Positions 1 through 5,930 of a stretch of 6,747 nucleotides of DNA are shown here, in pieces (the first letter of the stretch is position 1; every line of letters begins with the position of its first letter). Location of the stretch: contig CAMFLG010000181.1 of the NCBI GenBank assembly GCA_945957495.1, positions 1 through 6,747 on the forward strand, in the 5' to 3' direction. Origin of the DNA: an uncultured Pseudorhodobacter sp. Its GTDB lineage: Bacteria > Pseudomonadota > Alphaproteobacteria > Rhodobacterales > Rhodobacteraceae. The notes beneath the pieces were generated by a model that did no database searches, was not told the DNA's origin, and was given only the letters and a program-made list of their open reading frames with translations. The translations under genes were made by a program, and so were the position numbers.

Positions 1-48
1 ACTCCCCTCGACTAGTCGTCGGCAGCGTCAGATGTGTATAAGAGACAG
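1..48 (+). other. Illumina Nextera adapter and index, not genomic DNA
   Basis: Bases 16-29 (TCGTCGGCAGCGTC) followed by 30-48 (AGATGTGTATAAGAGACAG) are identical to the Nextera Read-1 adapter and the Tn5 mosaic end. Bases 8-15 (TCGACTAG) match, from memory, the Nextera XT i5 index S513, in the correct position directly before the adapter. Bases 1-7 resemble the last bases of the P5 oligo with several mismatches, as expected of a low-quality read end. The genomic insert therefore begins at about base 49. This is untrimmed adapter at a contig end and should be masked. The sequence match is direct; the index name is recalled knowledge. Confidence 0.97.
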
Positions 49-71
49 CCCTTGGCCCTTACCCTTGAAAT

Positions 72-89
72 CTTTCCCCGCGGGGAAAG
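72..89. repeat. Perfect 18 bp palindrome after the TPR gene
   Basis: CTTTCCCCGCGGGGAAAG is a perfect inverted repeat 7 bases beyond the stop codon of the TPR-like gene. As RNA it could fold into a 7 bp stem with a CGCG loop, but on the minus strand only ATTTC follows, with no real U tract, so it is a poor intrinsic terminator. It may be a gene-boundary hairpin or a protein site. Only about 23 genomic bases lie between it and the adapter, so the next gene cannot be seen. Confidence 0.5.
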
Positions 90-96
90 GTTCGTA

Positions 97-768
97 TCAA
101 CCTGCGTCCTGCGGTGCGGCAGCCTGCGGCGGCGTGCCCCCCAACGCGGTAATCACCTGGCCTGCGCGGGCGCGCAATCCGGCAGGCGCGTCCTGATCCT
201 GCATCAGCGCCGCAAGCGCGGTGATCGCATCCTCGGGCTTGCCCTCTTCAATCGAGATATAGGCCAGTTGTTCCTGCGCCAGCGTGCGGAACGGCCGCCC
301 GGGGGCCGCGATGGCCTCCAGCGCGGCGCGGCGGTCTGCCACGGGTTCATCCGCCCCCGCCAGCATCACCCGGCGCAGCGAGGCCAGATCGCGGAAACTC
401 TGCGGCTGGCCCTGATCGGCCGTCAGCGCATCCAAAGCCGCCAGCGCCGCCACCTTGTCGGTCTTGGCGGCATCCGTCGCCTGCAACAGGCTGCGCAGCG
501 CAATCTGGCCGCCATCCGCCGGAATCGCCGCAATCGCTGCCGCCCGATCCTCGGGTGCGCCAATGTCCATCGCATCCAGCATCGCATCGCCAAAGGCCTC
601 GGCCCGTGCCGCATCCCGCGCCTTTGACCATTCGTTATAGGCCGCGCCGCCAACCACCAGGATCACCAGCAACACCCCGATCCAGCCATATTTGCGGAAG
701 GCCGCAAAAAGCCGGTCGCGACGGACCTCCTCGGTCACTTCGTCGATGAAACTGTCCGGATTGCTCAC
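97..768 (-). CDS. YfgM/TPR_21-like membrane-anchored tetratricopeptide protein
   Basis: This encodes a 223-residue single-pass membrane protein. The N-terminus is charged and cytoplasmic (FIDEVTEEVRRDRL, about 7-20). A hydrophobic segment follows at about 29-45 (WIGVLLVILVVGGAAY), then an Ala-rich helical region of TPR type (about 50-205) expected in the periplasm. The pattern of Asp/Glu/Arg-rich head, Tyr-Gly-Trp before the membrane helix, and helical repeats is that of the YfgM-like TPR_21 family, which works near the Sec translocon and periplasmic chaperones. The start is GTG at 766-768, supported by AAGGAG at 776-781 with 7 nt spacing. It lies 135 bp downstream of the Atm1-type exporter on the same strand, so it may be co-transcribed or have its own promoter. 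In related genomes this gene often precedes bamB and der (recalled, not visible here). Family assignment is fairly secure; exact function is inferred. Confidence 0.82.
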   Translation of the reverse strand: MSNPDSFIDEVTEEVRRDRLFAAFRKYGWIGVLLVILVVGGAAYNEWSKARDAARAEAFGDAMLDAMDIGAPEDRAAAIAAIPADGGQIALRSLLQATDAAKTDKVAALAALDALTADQGQPQSFRDLASLRRVMLAGADEPVADRRAALEAIAAPGRPFRTLAQEQLAYISIEEGKPEDAITALAALMQDQDAPAGLRARAGQVITALGGTPPQAAAPQDAG

Positions 769-825
769 CCTGCCACTCCTTCGCGCGGGGAAACGCCCCC
801 CGTCTGGCTGTCTTGCGTCCCGCCC

Positions 826-855
826 GTCTTACACGCGAAGCGCAAGGCTTGCCAA
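826..855 (-). promoter_or_regulatory. Possible promoter for the TPR-like gene
   Basis: In the 135 bp gap (769-903), the minus strand reads TTGGCA (850-855), an 18 nt spacer, then TAAGAC (826-831), a plausible sigma-70 arrangement about 60 bases before the GTG start. The -35 element lies inside a short dyad, GGCTTG-C-CAAGCC (846-858). The -10 match is only moderate. Nothing else in the gap looks like a gene or a strong terminator, so read-through from the exporter gene remains possible. Confidence 0.3.
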
Positions 856-903
856 GCCCTGCCACGGGGCTAAAGCGGATGTGATCGGACCGCGCCTAAT
901 AGC

Positions 904-2742
904 TCAGGCGGCCTGTTGCTCTTCCTCATCCGCGCTTTGCCGCGCCCACATCGCGGCGTATCTGCCGTCGCGGGCCAGCAATTCCTCATGCGTGCCCCGT
1001 TCGGTGACAACACCCGCCTCCAGCACCAGAATGCAATCGGCATCGGCGATGGTGGACAGACGGTGCGCAATGGTGATCACTGACCGGCCCTGCCCCATTT
1101 CGCGCAAGGAATCCTGAATGCTCTGCTCGGTCTGCGTGTCCAGCGCACTCGTCGCCTCGTCCAGAACCAGAATCGGTGGGTTCTTCAGCAGCGTGCGCGC
1201 AATGCCCACCCGTTGCTTTTCACCCCCCGACAGTTTCAGCCCCCGCTCACCCACGGTGGTGTCATAGCCATCCGGCAGCGACACGATGAAGTCATGAATC
1301 TTCGCCGCCTTCGCCGCCGCCTCAACCTCGGCCCGCGTCGCGCCATCCTTGCCATAAGCAATGTTGTAAAAAACCGTGTCGTTGAACAGCACCGTGTCCT
1401 GCGGCACCACGCCGATCAACCCGTGCAGGCTGGTCTGCGTCACATCGCGGATATCCTGCCCGTCGATGCGGATGACCCCACCTGTGATGTCGTAAAACCG
1501 GAACAACAACCGCCCGATGGTGGATTTACCAGAGCCCGAGGGGCCGACAATCGCATAGCGCTGCCCGGGCTTCAGATCGAAACTCACGCCCTTCAGAATC
1601 GGGCGCGACGGGTCATAGGCAAATTCCACCCGGTCAAACACCACCTCGCCCCCGCTGACCCGCAAGGCCGCAGCGCCGGGTTTATCGGTGACTTCCTCGG
1701 GCTGGCCCAGCAGATGAAACATCGCCGCCATATCCACCAAAGCCTGCCGGATTTCGCGGTAAACCGTGCCCAGAAAGTTCAGCGGCATGGTGATCTGCAC
1801 CATATAGGCGTTGACCATGACGAAATCGCCCACCGTCAGCTTGCCTGCCTGCACACCGAAGGCCGACATCACCATCACCAATACCAGCCCGGTGGTGATG
1901 ACAAAGCTTTGCCCCATGTTCAACACCGACAGGCTTTGCCCGGTTTTCACCGCCGCCGTCTCATAGGCCGCCATCGCACCATCATAGCGCCCGGCCTCAC
2001 GCGCCTCCGCGTTGAAATACTTCACCGTTTCGAAATTCAACAGCGAATCAATCGCCTTCTGGTTCGCATCGGTGTCCTGATCGTTCATCTGCCGGCGCAG
2101 CTTGACCCGCCATTCCGTGACCTTGAACGTATAGGTGACATAGATCGCAATGGTGATCACCACCACCGCCATATACTGCCAGCCGAAATAGACCGCGAAG
2201 ATGATCGACACCATCGACAGTTCCAGAATCAGCGGCCCGATGGAAAACAGCAGGAATCGCAGCAGGAAATCGACGCCCTTCACCCCGCGCTCGATGATCC
2301 GGCTCAGCCCGCCGGTCTTGCGGGTGATGTGATAGCGCAGGGAAAGCTTGTGAATATGGGTGAACGTCTCCAGCGCCAGCTTGCGCAGCGCGCGTTGCCC
2401 GACCTTGACGAACACGATGTCGCGCAATTCCCCAAAAGCGACAGAGCCAAAGCGCGCCAGACCATAGGCAATCGTCAGACCCACCGCGCCAAGGCCCAGC
2501 ATGGTCGCCGCATCCGGGGTCTTGCCGGTCAGCGAATCCACCGCCTGCTTGTACATGAACGGCATGCTGACAGAGATCACCTTGGCCAGCACCAGAAACA
2601 CCATCGCCGCCACGACGCGCCGTTTCACCCACAGCTCACCCATGGGCCAAAGATAGGGCGCCACCCGCTTGATCGTCTGCCAACCGTTGCCATGGCCTTC
2701 GCCCTGATCGGCCGAAGTGGCCCCGTTGCTTGGTCTGCTCAT
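904..2742 (-). CDS. Atm1/ABCB7-type ABC exporter (permease fused to ATPase)
   Basis: This is a 612-residue half-transporter expected to work as an inner-membrane homodimer. The N-terminal membrane domain spans about 35-340. The ATPase domain spans about 365-600, with A-loop Y376, Walker A GPSGSGKST (400-408, K406), Q-loop Q448, signature LSGGEKQR (504-511), Walker B ILVLDEATSALD (524-535) with catalytic E529, and H-loop H560. All key residues are intact. Membrane-domain segments such as KYFNAEAREAGRYDGA and NFLGTVYREIRQAL are typical of the Atm1 branch, which exports glutathione-linked compounds and in bacteria can confer heavy-metal tolerance. Y201, R212, R216, N275, Q278, G325 and R329 align by a constant offset of 6 with residues I recall lining the glutathione pocket of Novosphingobium Atm1; that comparison is from memory. 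The ATG is preceded by GAGGA (2749-2753) at 6 nt. It diverges from an ArsR-type regulator gene, suggesting thiol or metal control. Substrate is inferred. Confidence 0.93.
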   Translation of the reverse strand: MSRPSNGATSADQGEGHGNGWQTIKRVAPYLWPMGELWVKRRVVAAMVFLVLAKVISVSMPFMYKQAVDSLTGKTPDAATMLGLGAVGLTIAYGLARFGSVAFGELRDIVFVKVGQRALRKLALETFTHIHKLSLRYHITRKTGGLSRIIERGVKGVDFLLRFLLFSIGPLILELSMVSIIFAVYFGWQYMAVVVITIAIYVTYTFKVTEWRVKLRRQMNDQDTDANQKAIDSLLNFETVKYFNAEAREAGRYDGAMAAYETAAVKTGQSLSVLNMGQSFVITTGLVLVMVMSAFGVQAGKLTVGDFVMVNAYMVQITMPLNFLGTVYREIRQALVDMAAMFHLLGQPEEVTDKPGAAALRVSGGEVVFDRVEFAYDPSRPILKGVSFDLKPGQRYAIVGPSGSGKSTIGRLLFRFYDITGGVIRIDGQDIRDVTQTSLHGLIGVVPQDTVLFNDTVFYNIAYGKDGATRAEVEAAAKAAKIHDFIVSLPDGYDTTVGERGLKLSGGEKQRVGIARTLLKNPPILVLDEATSALDTQTEQSIQDSLREMGQGRSVITIAHRLSTIADADCILVLEAGVVTERGTHEELLARDGRYAAMWARQSADEEEQQAA

Positions 2743-2770
2743 CGTCTGTCCTCGCTGCGGGCGTCACCCG

Positions 2771-2799
2771 TTGCCCTCGGCTGATCTATTCGCTATAGC
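2771..2799 (+). promoter_or_regulatory. Candidate promoter for the arsR-type gene
   Basis: TTGCCC (2771-2776), a 17 nt spacer and TATAGC (2794-2799) form a reasonable sigma-70 promoter. Transcription would start near 2806, just at the edge of the TTCAA-N6-TTGAA dyad, which suits autorepression. The -10 lies inside the 8 bp palindrome GCTATAGC (2792-2799). This is read from sequence only. Confidence 0.45.
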
Positions 2800-2811
2800 A
2801 AAATAGTTCAA
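2783..2811 (-). promoter_or_regulatory. Candidate promoter for the Atm1-type exporter
   Basis: On the minus strand TTGAAC (2806-2811) is separated by 17 nt from TAGATC (2783-2788). The -35 is a good match and the -10 is weak. The -35 is embedded in the left arm of the dyad at 2807-2822, so a regulator bound there would block this promoter as well as the arsR start region. The two divergent promoters would interleave within about 40 bp. Confidence 0.42.
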
Positions 2812-2822
2812 GACTTGTTGAA
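2807..2822. promoter_or_regulatory. Putative ArsR operator, TTCAA-N6-TTGAA
   Basis: The 89 bp spacer between the divergent exporter and regulator genes contains TTCAA (2807-2811), six bases, then TTGAA (2818-2822). A smaller dyad, CAAG-A-CTTG (2809-2817), is nested in it. TTCAA/TTGAA half-sites are common in operators of the ArsR family. The site covers the exporter -35 and the expected arsR transcription start, the position expected of a shared repressor site. Binding is inferred. Confidence 0.5.
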
Positions 2823-2831
2823 ACGTGAGCC

Positions 2832-3203
2832 ATGGAAAAAGACCAAGCCCTTGCCGCCCTGTCGGCGCTTGCCAATGATGCAAGGCTGACGCTTGTGCGG
2901 CTCTTGATGCCACAGGGGGCCGCTGGCATGGCCGCAGGCGACATCAGCCGCGCGCTGGGTCTGTCGGCCTCGCGCCTGTCGTTCCATCTGGCGGCGCTGG
3001 AACAGGCCGGGCTGATCCGTTCCCGCAAACAGGCGCGGCATGTGTTTTATTCGGTGGATGCGCGCGGCATGGGCGCCACCATAGCCTTTCTTCTGAACGA
3101 TTGCTGCATGGATCACCCCGAGGTCGTCGCTTGCTGCCGCCATGGCCGCAGCATCACCGCCCCGGTGGGCCAGCCCGCCGCTAGTTCCCCGAAGGAATCG
3201 TAA
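2832..3203 (+). CDS. ArsR/SmtB-family regulator with two C-terminal Cys-Cys pairs
   Basis: This 123-residue winged-helix repressor has a recognition region at about 36-63 (GDISRALGLSASRLSFHLAA) and a beta-wing at about 61-76 (IRSRKQARHVFYSVD). The classical arsenic motif in helix 3 (ELCVC) is absent; the equivalent segment, AAGDISRAL, has no cysteine. Instead C91-C92 and C101-C102 sit in and after the last helix, within CCMDHPEVVACC. This resembles the C-terminal As(III) site of ArsR proteins such as the Acidithiobacillus type (CC-x5-C, from memory), but the spacing here is CC-x8-CC. Arsenite/antimonite or another thiophilic metal is the likely ligand; sensing of persulfides or oxidants by the vicinal thiols is an alternative. 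The start is ATG at 2832; the upstream ribosome site is poor (GTGAG, only 2 nt away). Translation runs 23 bp into the convergent LysM gene. No arsB, arsC or acr3 is in the window. Confidence 0.87.
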   Translation: MEKDQALAALSALANDARLTLVRLLMPQGAAGMAAGDISRALGLSASRLSFHLAALEQAGLIRSRKQARHVFYSVDARGMGATIAFLLNDCCMDHPEVVACCRHGRSITAPVGQPAASSPKES

Positions 3204-4698
3204 AGACCTGCCCGGGATAGATCAGATCGGGGTCCTTGATCTTGTCCTTGTTGGCCTCGAACACCTGCACATAGCGCACGCCATCGCCATAGCGGCCTTC
3301 CGCGATCCCCCACAGGGTAAAGCCAGGCTGTACCGTCACCGTCAACGGCGCCGGGGCCGTTGCGGGCACGGGTTCTGATACAGCCGGGGTTTCTGGGGCG
3401 GCGGCAGGCGCCGGGGCCGCCACCACAGGTTCCGCCGCAGGCACCGACACGGTTGCGGCACTTGCATCCGGTGCCGATGCCGCCGCAGGTGCCTCTGCCG
3501 CCACGCTGGGCACTGGTGCTTCGGGTTGCGGCGCAGCCGCCGGGGCAGCCGCCACCGCAGGCGTTGCAGGTGCCGCCGCAGCCGCCAAAGCCTCCAGCGT
3601 CTCGCGCTTGAACGGCGTTTCAAACCGCGATGTCACCTTGCCATCCGCACCCAGCTGATCCACCCGCAACTGATAAATCCCCGGTGCCACATCGGGCAGC
3701 GCCAAGGCCCATTGCCCATCCGGCGCAACCGTCGCCTCGCTGATCGGGGCCGCATCCAGATACAACCGCAACATGGCCCCCGACTGGCCATGCCCGCCCA
3801 ATTGCACCACCCCATCGGGCGCATAAGAGATGCTGTCCACGGCCACATTCGCCGCCACCTCGGCAGGCACCGCCGCCGCCGGTTGCACCACCTTTACCCC
3901 CTCGGGCGAAACCAGAATCGCCGCCGGAGCCTCGGTTGCCGCCACCACAGGCGCAGCAGCGGCAGGCGCAGCCGTGGCCGCATCTGCCACCGGGGCATCC
4001 GCCCCCGCAACCGGCGCAGGCTTTGCCGCTGCCACCGCCGCTGCCGTCGGCGCCACCGCCAGCACCTCGGTTCCCGCCACTTCCGCCCCATCCGCGCCCG
4101 TCGCGATCACCGACATCAGGCGCGGCGTGGCACTGTCGGGCAGCGTGAACAGGGCCACGAAATTGCCCTGCGCGTCCGCCTTGGTCTGCGCCACCTCAAC
4201 CCCGGCCACCTGCAACGACACCGCGGCCCCCGGCGCCGCCTTGCCCGCCACCGTCGCGCTGCCATCCGGCTCAACCCGCACCACATCAAAACTGGGCAAT
4301 GCCGCCGCTGGCGCAGGCGCCGCCGCAGCGGGCGCTGCCGCCCCTTCCTGCGCCGGTTCCGCAGCGGCCTGCGCCGGGGCGGCCGTTGCATCCGCCGCCG
4401 TTGGCTCCGCCGGGGCTGCCACCACAGGTGCCGCAGCCGCCTCAGTTGCAGGCGCCGCAGCTGGCGCCGCGGCCTCAGTCGCTACCGCAGCCGTCTCTGT
4501 CGCAGCCGGGGCCACCACCGACTCACTTGTCGCCGTCTCACCCGCCGCAGACGCATCCGCCGTCACAGGTGCAGGCGCCTCGGGCCCTTGCGGCGTTGCG
4601 GTGAAATACACCACCGCCGCCACAACCACCGCCGCCGCACCGGCCCCCAAGCCCATGCGCGCGCCCGCGCTCATCCCCGAACCAGCCGCCATCACCAT
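3181..4698 (-). CDS. Membrane-anchored Ala/Pro-rich protein with two Ig-like repeats and a LysM domain
   Basis: This is a 505-residue protein. A short N-terminus leads to a single hydrophobic segment at about 15-34 (signal anchor). A long Ala/Pro/Thr/Glu linker (35-135) follows, then an Ig-like repeat at about 136-216 (starting VVRVEPDGSATVAGKA), a second linker, a second related repeat at about 287-363 (SISYAPDGVVQLGGHG...), a third linker (370-450), and a C-terminal LysM module at 452-503 (FTLWGIAEGRYGDGVRYVQV, ending LIYPGQVFTIPSGN). LysM binds N-acetylglucosamine glycans, so it probably spans the periplasm to peptidoglycan; the precise role is unknown. The linkers are low-complexity GCC/GCA-rich DNA. 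In-frame ATGs occur at 4698, 4692 and 4674. GGGGG at 4699-4703 abuts the first but sits 6 nt before the second, which may be the true start. It diverges from the LOG gene, and its 3' end overlaps the arsR tail. Confidence 0.88.
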   Translation of the reverse strand: MVMAAGSGMSAGARMGLGAGAAAVVVAAVVYFTATPQGPEAPAPVTADASAAGETATSESVVAPAATETAAVATEAAAPAAAPATEAAAAPVVAAPAEPTAADATAAPAQAAAEPAQEGAAAPAAAAPAPAAALPSFDVVRVEPDGSATVAGKAAPGAAVSLQVAGVEVAQTKADAQGNFVALFTLPDSATPRLMSVIATGADGAEVAGTEVLAVAPTAAAVAAAKPAPVAGADAPVADAATAAPAAAAPVVAATEAPAAILVSPEGVKVVQPAAAVPAEVAANVAVDSISYAPDGVVQLGGHGQSGAMLRLYLDAAPISEATVAPDGQWALALPDVAPGIYQLRVDQLGADGKVTSRFETPFKRETLEALAAAAAPATPAVAAAPAAAPQPEAPVPSVAAEAPAAASAPDASAATVSVPAAEPVVAAPAPAAAPETPAVSEPVPATAPAPLTVTVQPGFTLWGIAEGRYGDGVRYVQVFEANKDKIKDPDLIYPGQVFTIPSGN

Positions 4699-4803
4699 CC
4701 CCCAGTGCCTTGAAACGCGAGGCCTGTCCCGACCCCTGCTTTCCTTCCTCCAAGAACCCCTATATCACGGCGCAACGCAACAAATTTCAGGAAAAACCCG
4801 CCC
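4699..4803. promoter_or_regulatory. Divergent intergenic promoter region, LysM gene / LOG gene
   Basis: This 105 bp spacer should hold promoters for both flanking genes. The only AT-rich core is CTATATC (4760-4766). TATATC could be the -10 of the LOG gene, 37 bases before its ATG, although no good -35 lies 17 bp upstream. On the minus strand, CTGAAA (4784-4789), 17 nt and TGATAT (4761-4766) could serve the LysM gene. A GGAGGAAGG-like stretch on the minus strand (4742-4750) looks like a ribosome site but is about 45 bases from the LysM start and serves no credible frame. Confidence 0.3.
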
Positions 4804-5361
4804 ATGTCCCGCGCTCTTGCCTCGATCTGTGTCTTCTGCGGCGCGCGCAACGGGGCAAACCCCAGCCATGTCACCACCGCCCGCGCCCTAGGCGCGCTGA
4901 TCGCCGCCGAAGGCTGGCGGCTGGTCTACGGCGCAGGCGATGTCGGCCTGATGGGCGAGGTCGCCCGCGCCACCCAATCCGCCGGTGGCCCCACCATGGG
5001 CGTGATCCCCACCCATCTGCTGTCGGCCGAACGTGCCAAGCAGGATGTCACCCAACTGGTGATCACCCAGGACATGCATGAACGCAAAAAGGTCATGTTC
5101 ATGAACTCGGATGCCATCGTTGTGCTGCCCGGCGGCGCAGGCACGCTGGACGAATTTTTCGAGGTGCTGACCTGGGCGATCCTCGGCCTGCACGCCAAAC
5201 CGATCTACCTTCTGGACAATGACGGCTACTGGCAACCGCTGATCGCGCTGATTGATCACGTTGTGGCGCAGGGCTTTGCCGATGCGTCGATCACCCGGCA
5301 TGTTCAGGTGATCTCCGATGTTGCAAGCTTGGCAATCTCTCTGCGCGCGGCCTTGGCCTGA
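4804..5361 (+). CDS. LOG-family (TIGR00730) nucleoside 5'-monophosphate phosphoribohydrolase
   Basis: This 185-residue cytoplasmic Rossmann-fold protein is the usual length for the LOG family. Members release the base from nucleoside 5'-monophosphates; in plants and some bacteria the substrate is a cytokinin riboside monophosphate, and many bacterial members act on AMP or purine monophosphates. Diagnostic motifs are VFCGAR (10-15), YGAGDVGLMG (42-51), MHERKKVM (91-98) and PGGAGTLDE (109-117). R94 and E117 occupy the catalytic positions expected for the family. The first glycine-rich loop has Ala44 where many members have Gly. The ATG is preceded by AGGAAA (4789-4794) at a rather long spacing of about 9-11 nt. 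It diverges from the LysM gene and converges with the host-attachment gene. It could also be called lysine decarboxylase-like, an older misannotation. Substrate is not determinable from sequence. Confidence 0.93.
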   Translation: MSRALASICVFCGARNGANPSHVTTARALGALIAAEGWRLVYGAGDVGLMGEVARATQSAGGPTMGVIPTHLLSAERAKQDVTQLVITQDMHERKKVMFMNSDAIVVLPGGAGTLDEFFEVLTWAILGLHAKPIYLLDNDGYWQPLIALIDHVVAQGFADASITRHVQVISDVASLAISLRAALA

Positions 5362-5369
5362 CGCTTGCA

Positions 5370-5385
5370 CCGGGCATCGCCCCGG
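5370..5385. terminator. Weak GC hairpin between convergent genes
   Basis: CCGGG (5370-5374), six bases, CCCGG (5381-5385) lies 9 bases after the LOG stop codon in the 53 bp gap between convergent genes. Neither strand has a U tract, so it could only be a weak or Rho-assisted boundary hairpin. Confidence 0.25.
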
Positions 5386-5414
5386 CTGACCCTGCACCGC
5401 TACGCCGAACCGAT

Positions 5415-5855
5415 CTATGTCTGCGACAAATCCTGCTCAAGAGCGGCCAGCATGCCGTGCATCGGAACGTCGGTCAGCGTCCGCGCAAACCCGGCGACCA
5501 TATCTGCCCCAAAATGTCCGTCCAAAGCATGGCGAAGTGCGCTCAGCACATGCGCGGGCGCGACCAGAACCAGCGACTCAATCAGCCCTGCCGTCTTGGC
5601 GCTCAGCAGATGTGCCGTCACCAGATCGGCCAGGTTCGCCGAAGTCATCCTGTAATACCCCGCCGGCTCCAGCGTGCCATGCGTGTTGTCGTCGCGCGAT
5701 CGGGCGGACCGCTCTTTCATCGCTTGGGCGGCGCGGTGGTCGATCTGCTCCACCAACTCCAGCACCGGGGCAAAAGCGTCGCCGACATTCCTCATGACCA
5801 GCGCCTTTTCCTCATCGGCCACCACGACCCATGCGCCCCCGACCAATTTCTTCAT
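5415..5855 (-). CDS. Host-attachment / baeRF-type small protein
   Basis: This 146-residue soluble protein resembles the family annotated as 'protein required for attachment to host cells' in alphaproteobacteria, now linked to bacterial relatives of archaeo-eukaryotic release factors. Matching blocks are WVVVADEEKALVMRN (9-23), where a hydrophobic strand ends in Asp and Lys/Ala, SLVLVAPAHVLSALRHAL (94-111), and a terminal helix FARTLTDVPMHGMLAAL (123-139). The frame stays open up to an ATG at 5912, but I choose ATG at 5855: it puts the conserved strand at the N-terminus as in relatives, has GGAGG (5861-5865) 5 nt upstream, and lies downstream of the predicted transcription start near 5895. A CRP/FNR-like box upstream suggests control by oxygen or redox state. 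Despite the name, molecular function is unknown; ribosome or tRNA-related activity is possible by fold. Confidence 0.8.
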   Translation of the reverse strand: MKKLVGGAWVVVADEEKALVMRNVGDAFAPVLELVEQIDHRAAQAMKERSARSRDDNTHGTLEPAGYYRMTSANLADLVTAHLLSAKTAGLIESLVLVAPAHVLSALRHALDGHFGADMVAGFARTLTDVPMHGMLAALEQDLSQT

Positions 5856-5860
5856 CGCGG

Positions 5861-5865
5861 CCTCC
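5861..5865 (-). promoter_or_regulatory. Ribosome binding site fixing the 5855 start
   Basis: Minus strand GGAGG, within a longer AGGGGGAGG run, lies 5 nt before ATG 5855. No comparable site precedes the upstream ATGs at 5912 and 5906, so this supports the shorter 146-residue protein. Confidence 0.7.
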
Positions 5866-5901
5866 CCCTTTTGAACGGCCAGTCCTCCCGTCCCCTTGGT
5901 G

Positions 5902-5907
5902 AACATA
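5902..5907 (-). promoter_or_regulatory. Candidate -10 element of the host-attachment gene
   Basis: Minus strand TATGTT (4 of 6 to consensus) lies 23 nt downstream of the CRP/FNR-like box at 5931-5944, close to the 22 nt expected when the box is centred at -41.5. A start of transcription near 5895 would give a 5' leader of about 40 nt. Confidence 0.42.
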
Positions 5908-5930
5908 TGCACGAATGTAGATCAAAGACG

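Noticed and set aside
34..627. Plus-strand frame starting at base 34
   Set aside because: Its start lies inside the sequencing adapter, and the rest is antisense to the TPR-like gene.
1213..2784. Open frame of 523 codons on the plus strand opposite the ABC exporter
   Set aside because: It mirrors the exporter codons in a high-GC genome, its His/Arg/Gln-rich translation resembles no protein family, and the minus-strand frame has every ABC motif intact.
2832..3203. Reading the ArsR protein as a SqrR/BigR persulfide sensor
   Set aside because: Those sensors use one cysteine near helix 2/3 and one near the C-terminus (from memory); here all four cysteines are C-terminal. Persulfide sensing is kept only as an alternative ligand.
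3360..4640. GCC/GCA-rich stretches resembling tandem repeats
   Set aside because: They encode Ala/Pro linkers with no fixed repeat unit or spacing, so I treat them as low-complexity coding sequence and not as a repeat array.
3526..4891. Long plus-strand open frames (Arg-rich and Ala/Thr-rich) opposite the LysM gene
   Set aside because: They are shadows of the repetitive Ala/Pro codons. The opposite frame contains a membrane anchor, Ig-like repeats and a LysM domain.
5856..5912. 19-residue N-terminal extension of the host-attachment protein
   Set aside because: No ribosome site precedes ATG 5912, the predicted transcription start lies downstream of it, and the family's conserved strand starts near the residue encoded at 5855.
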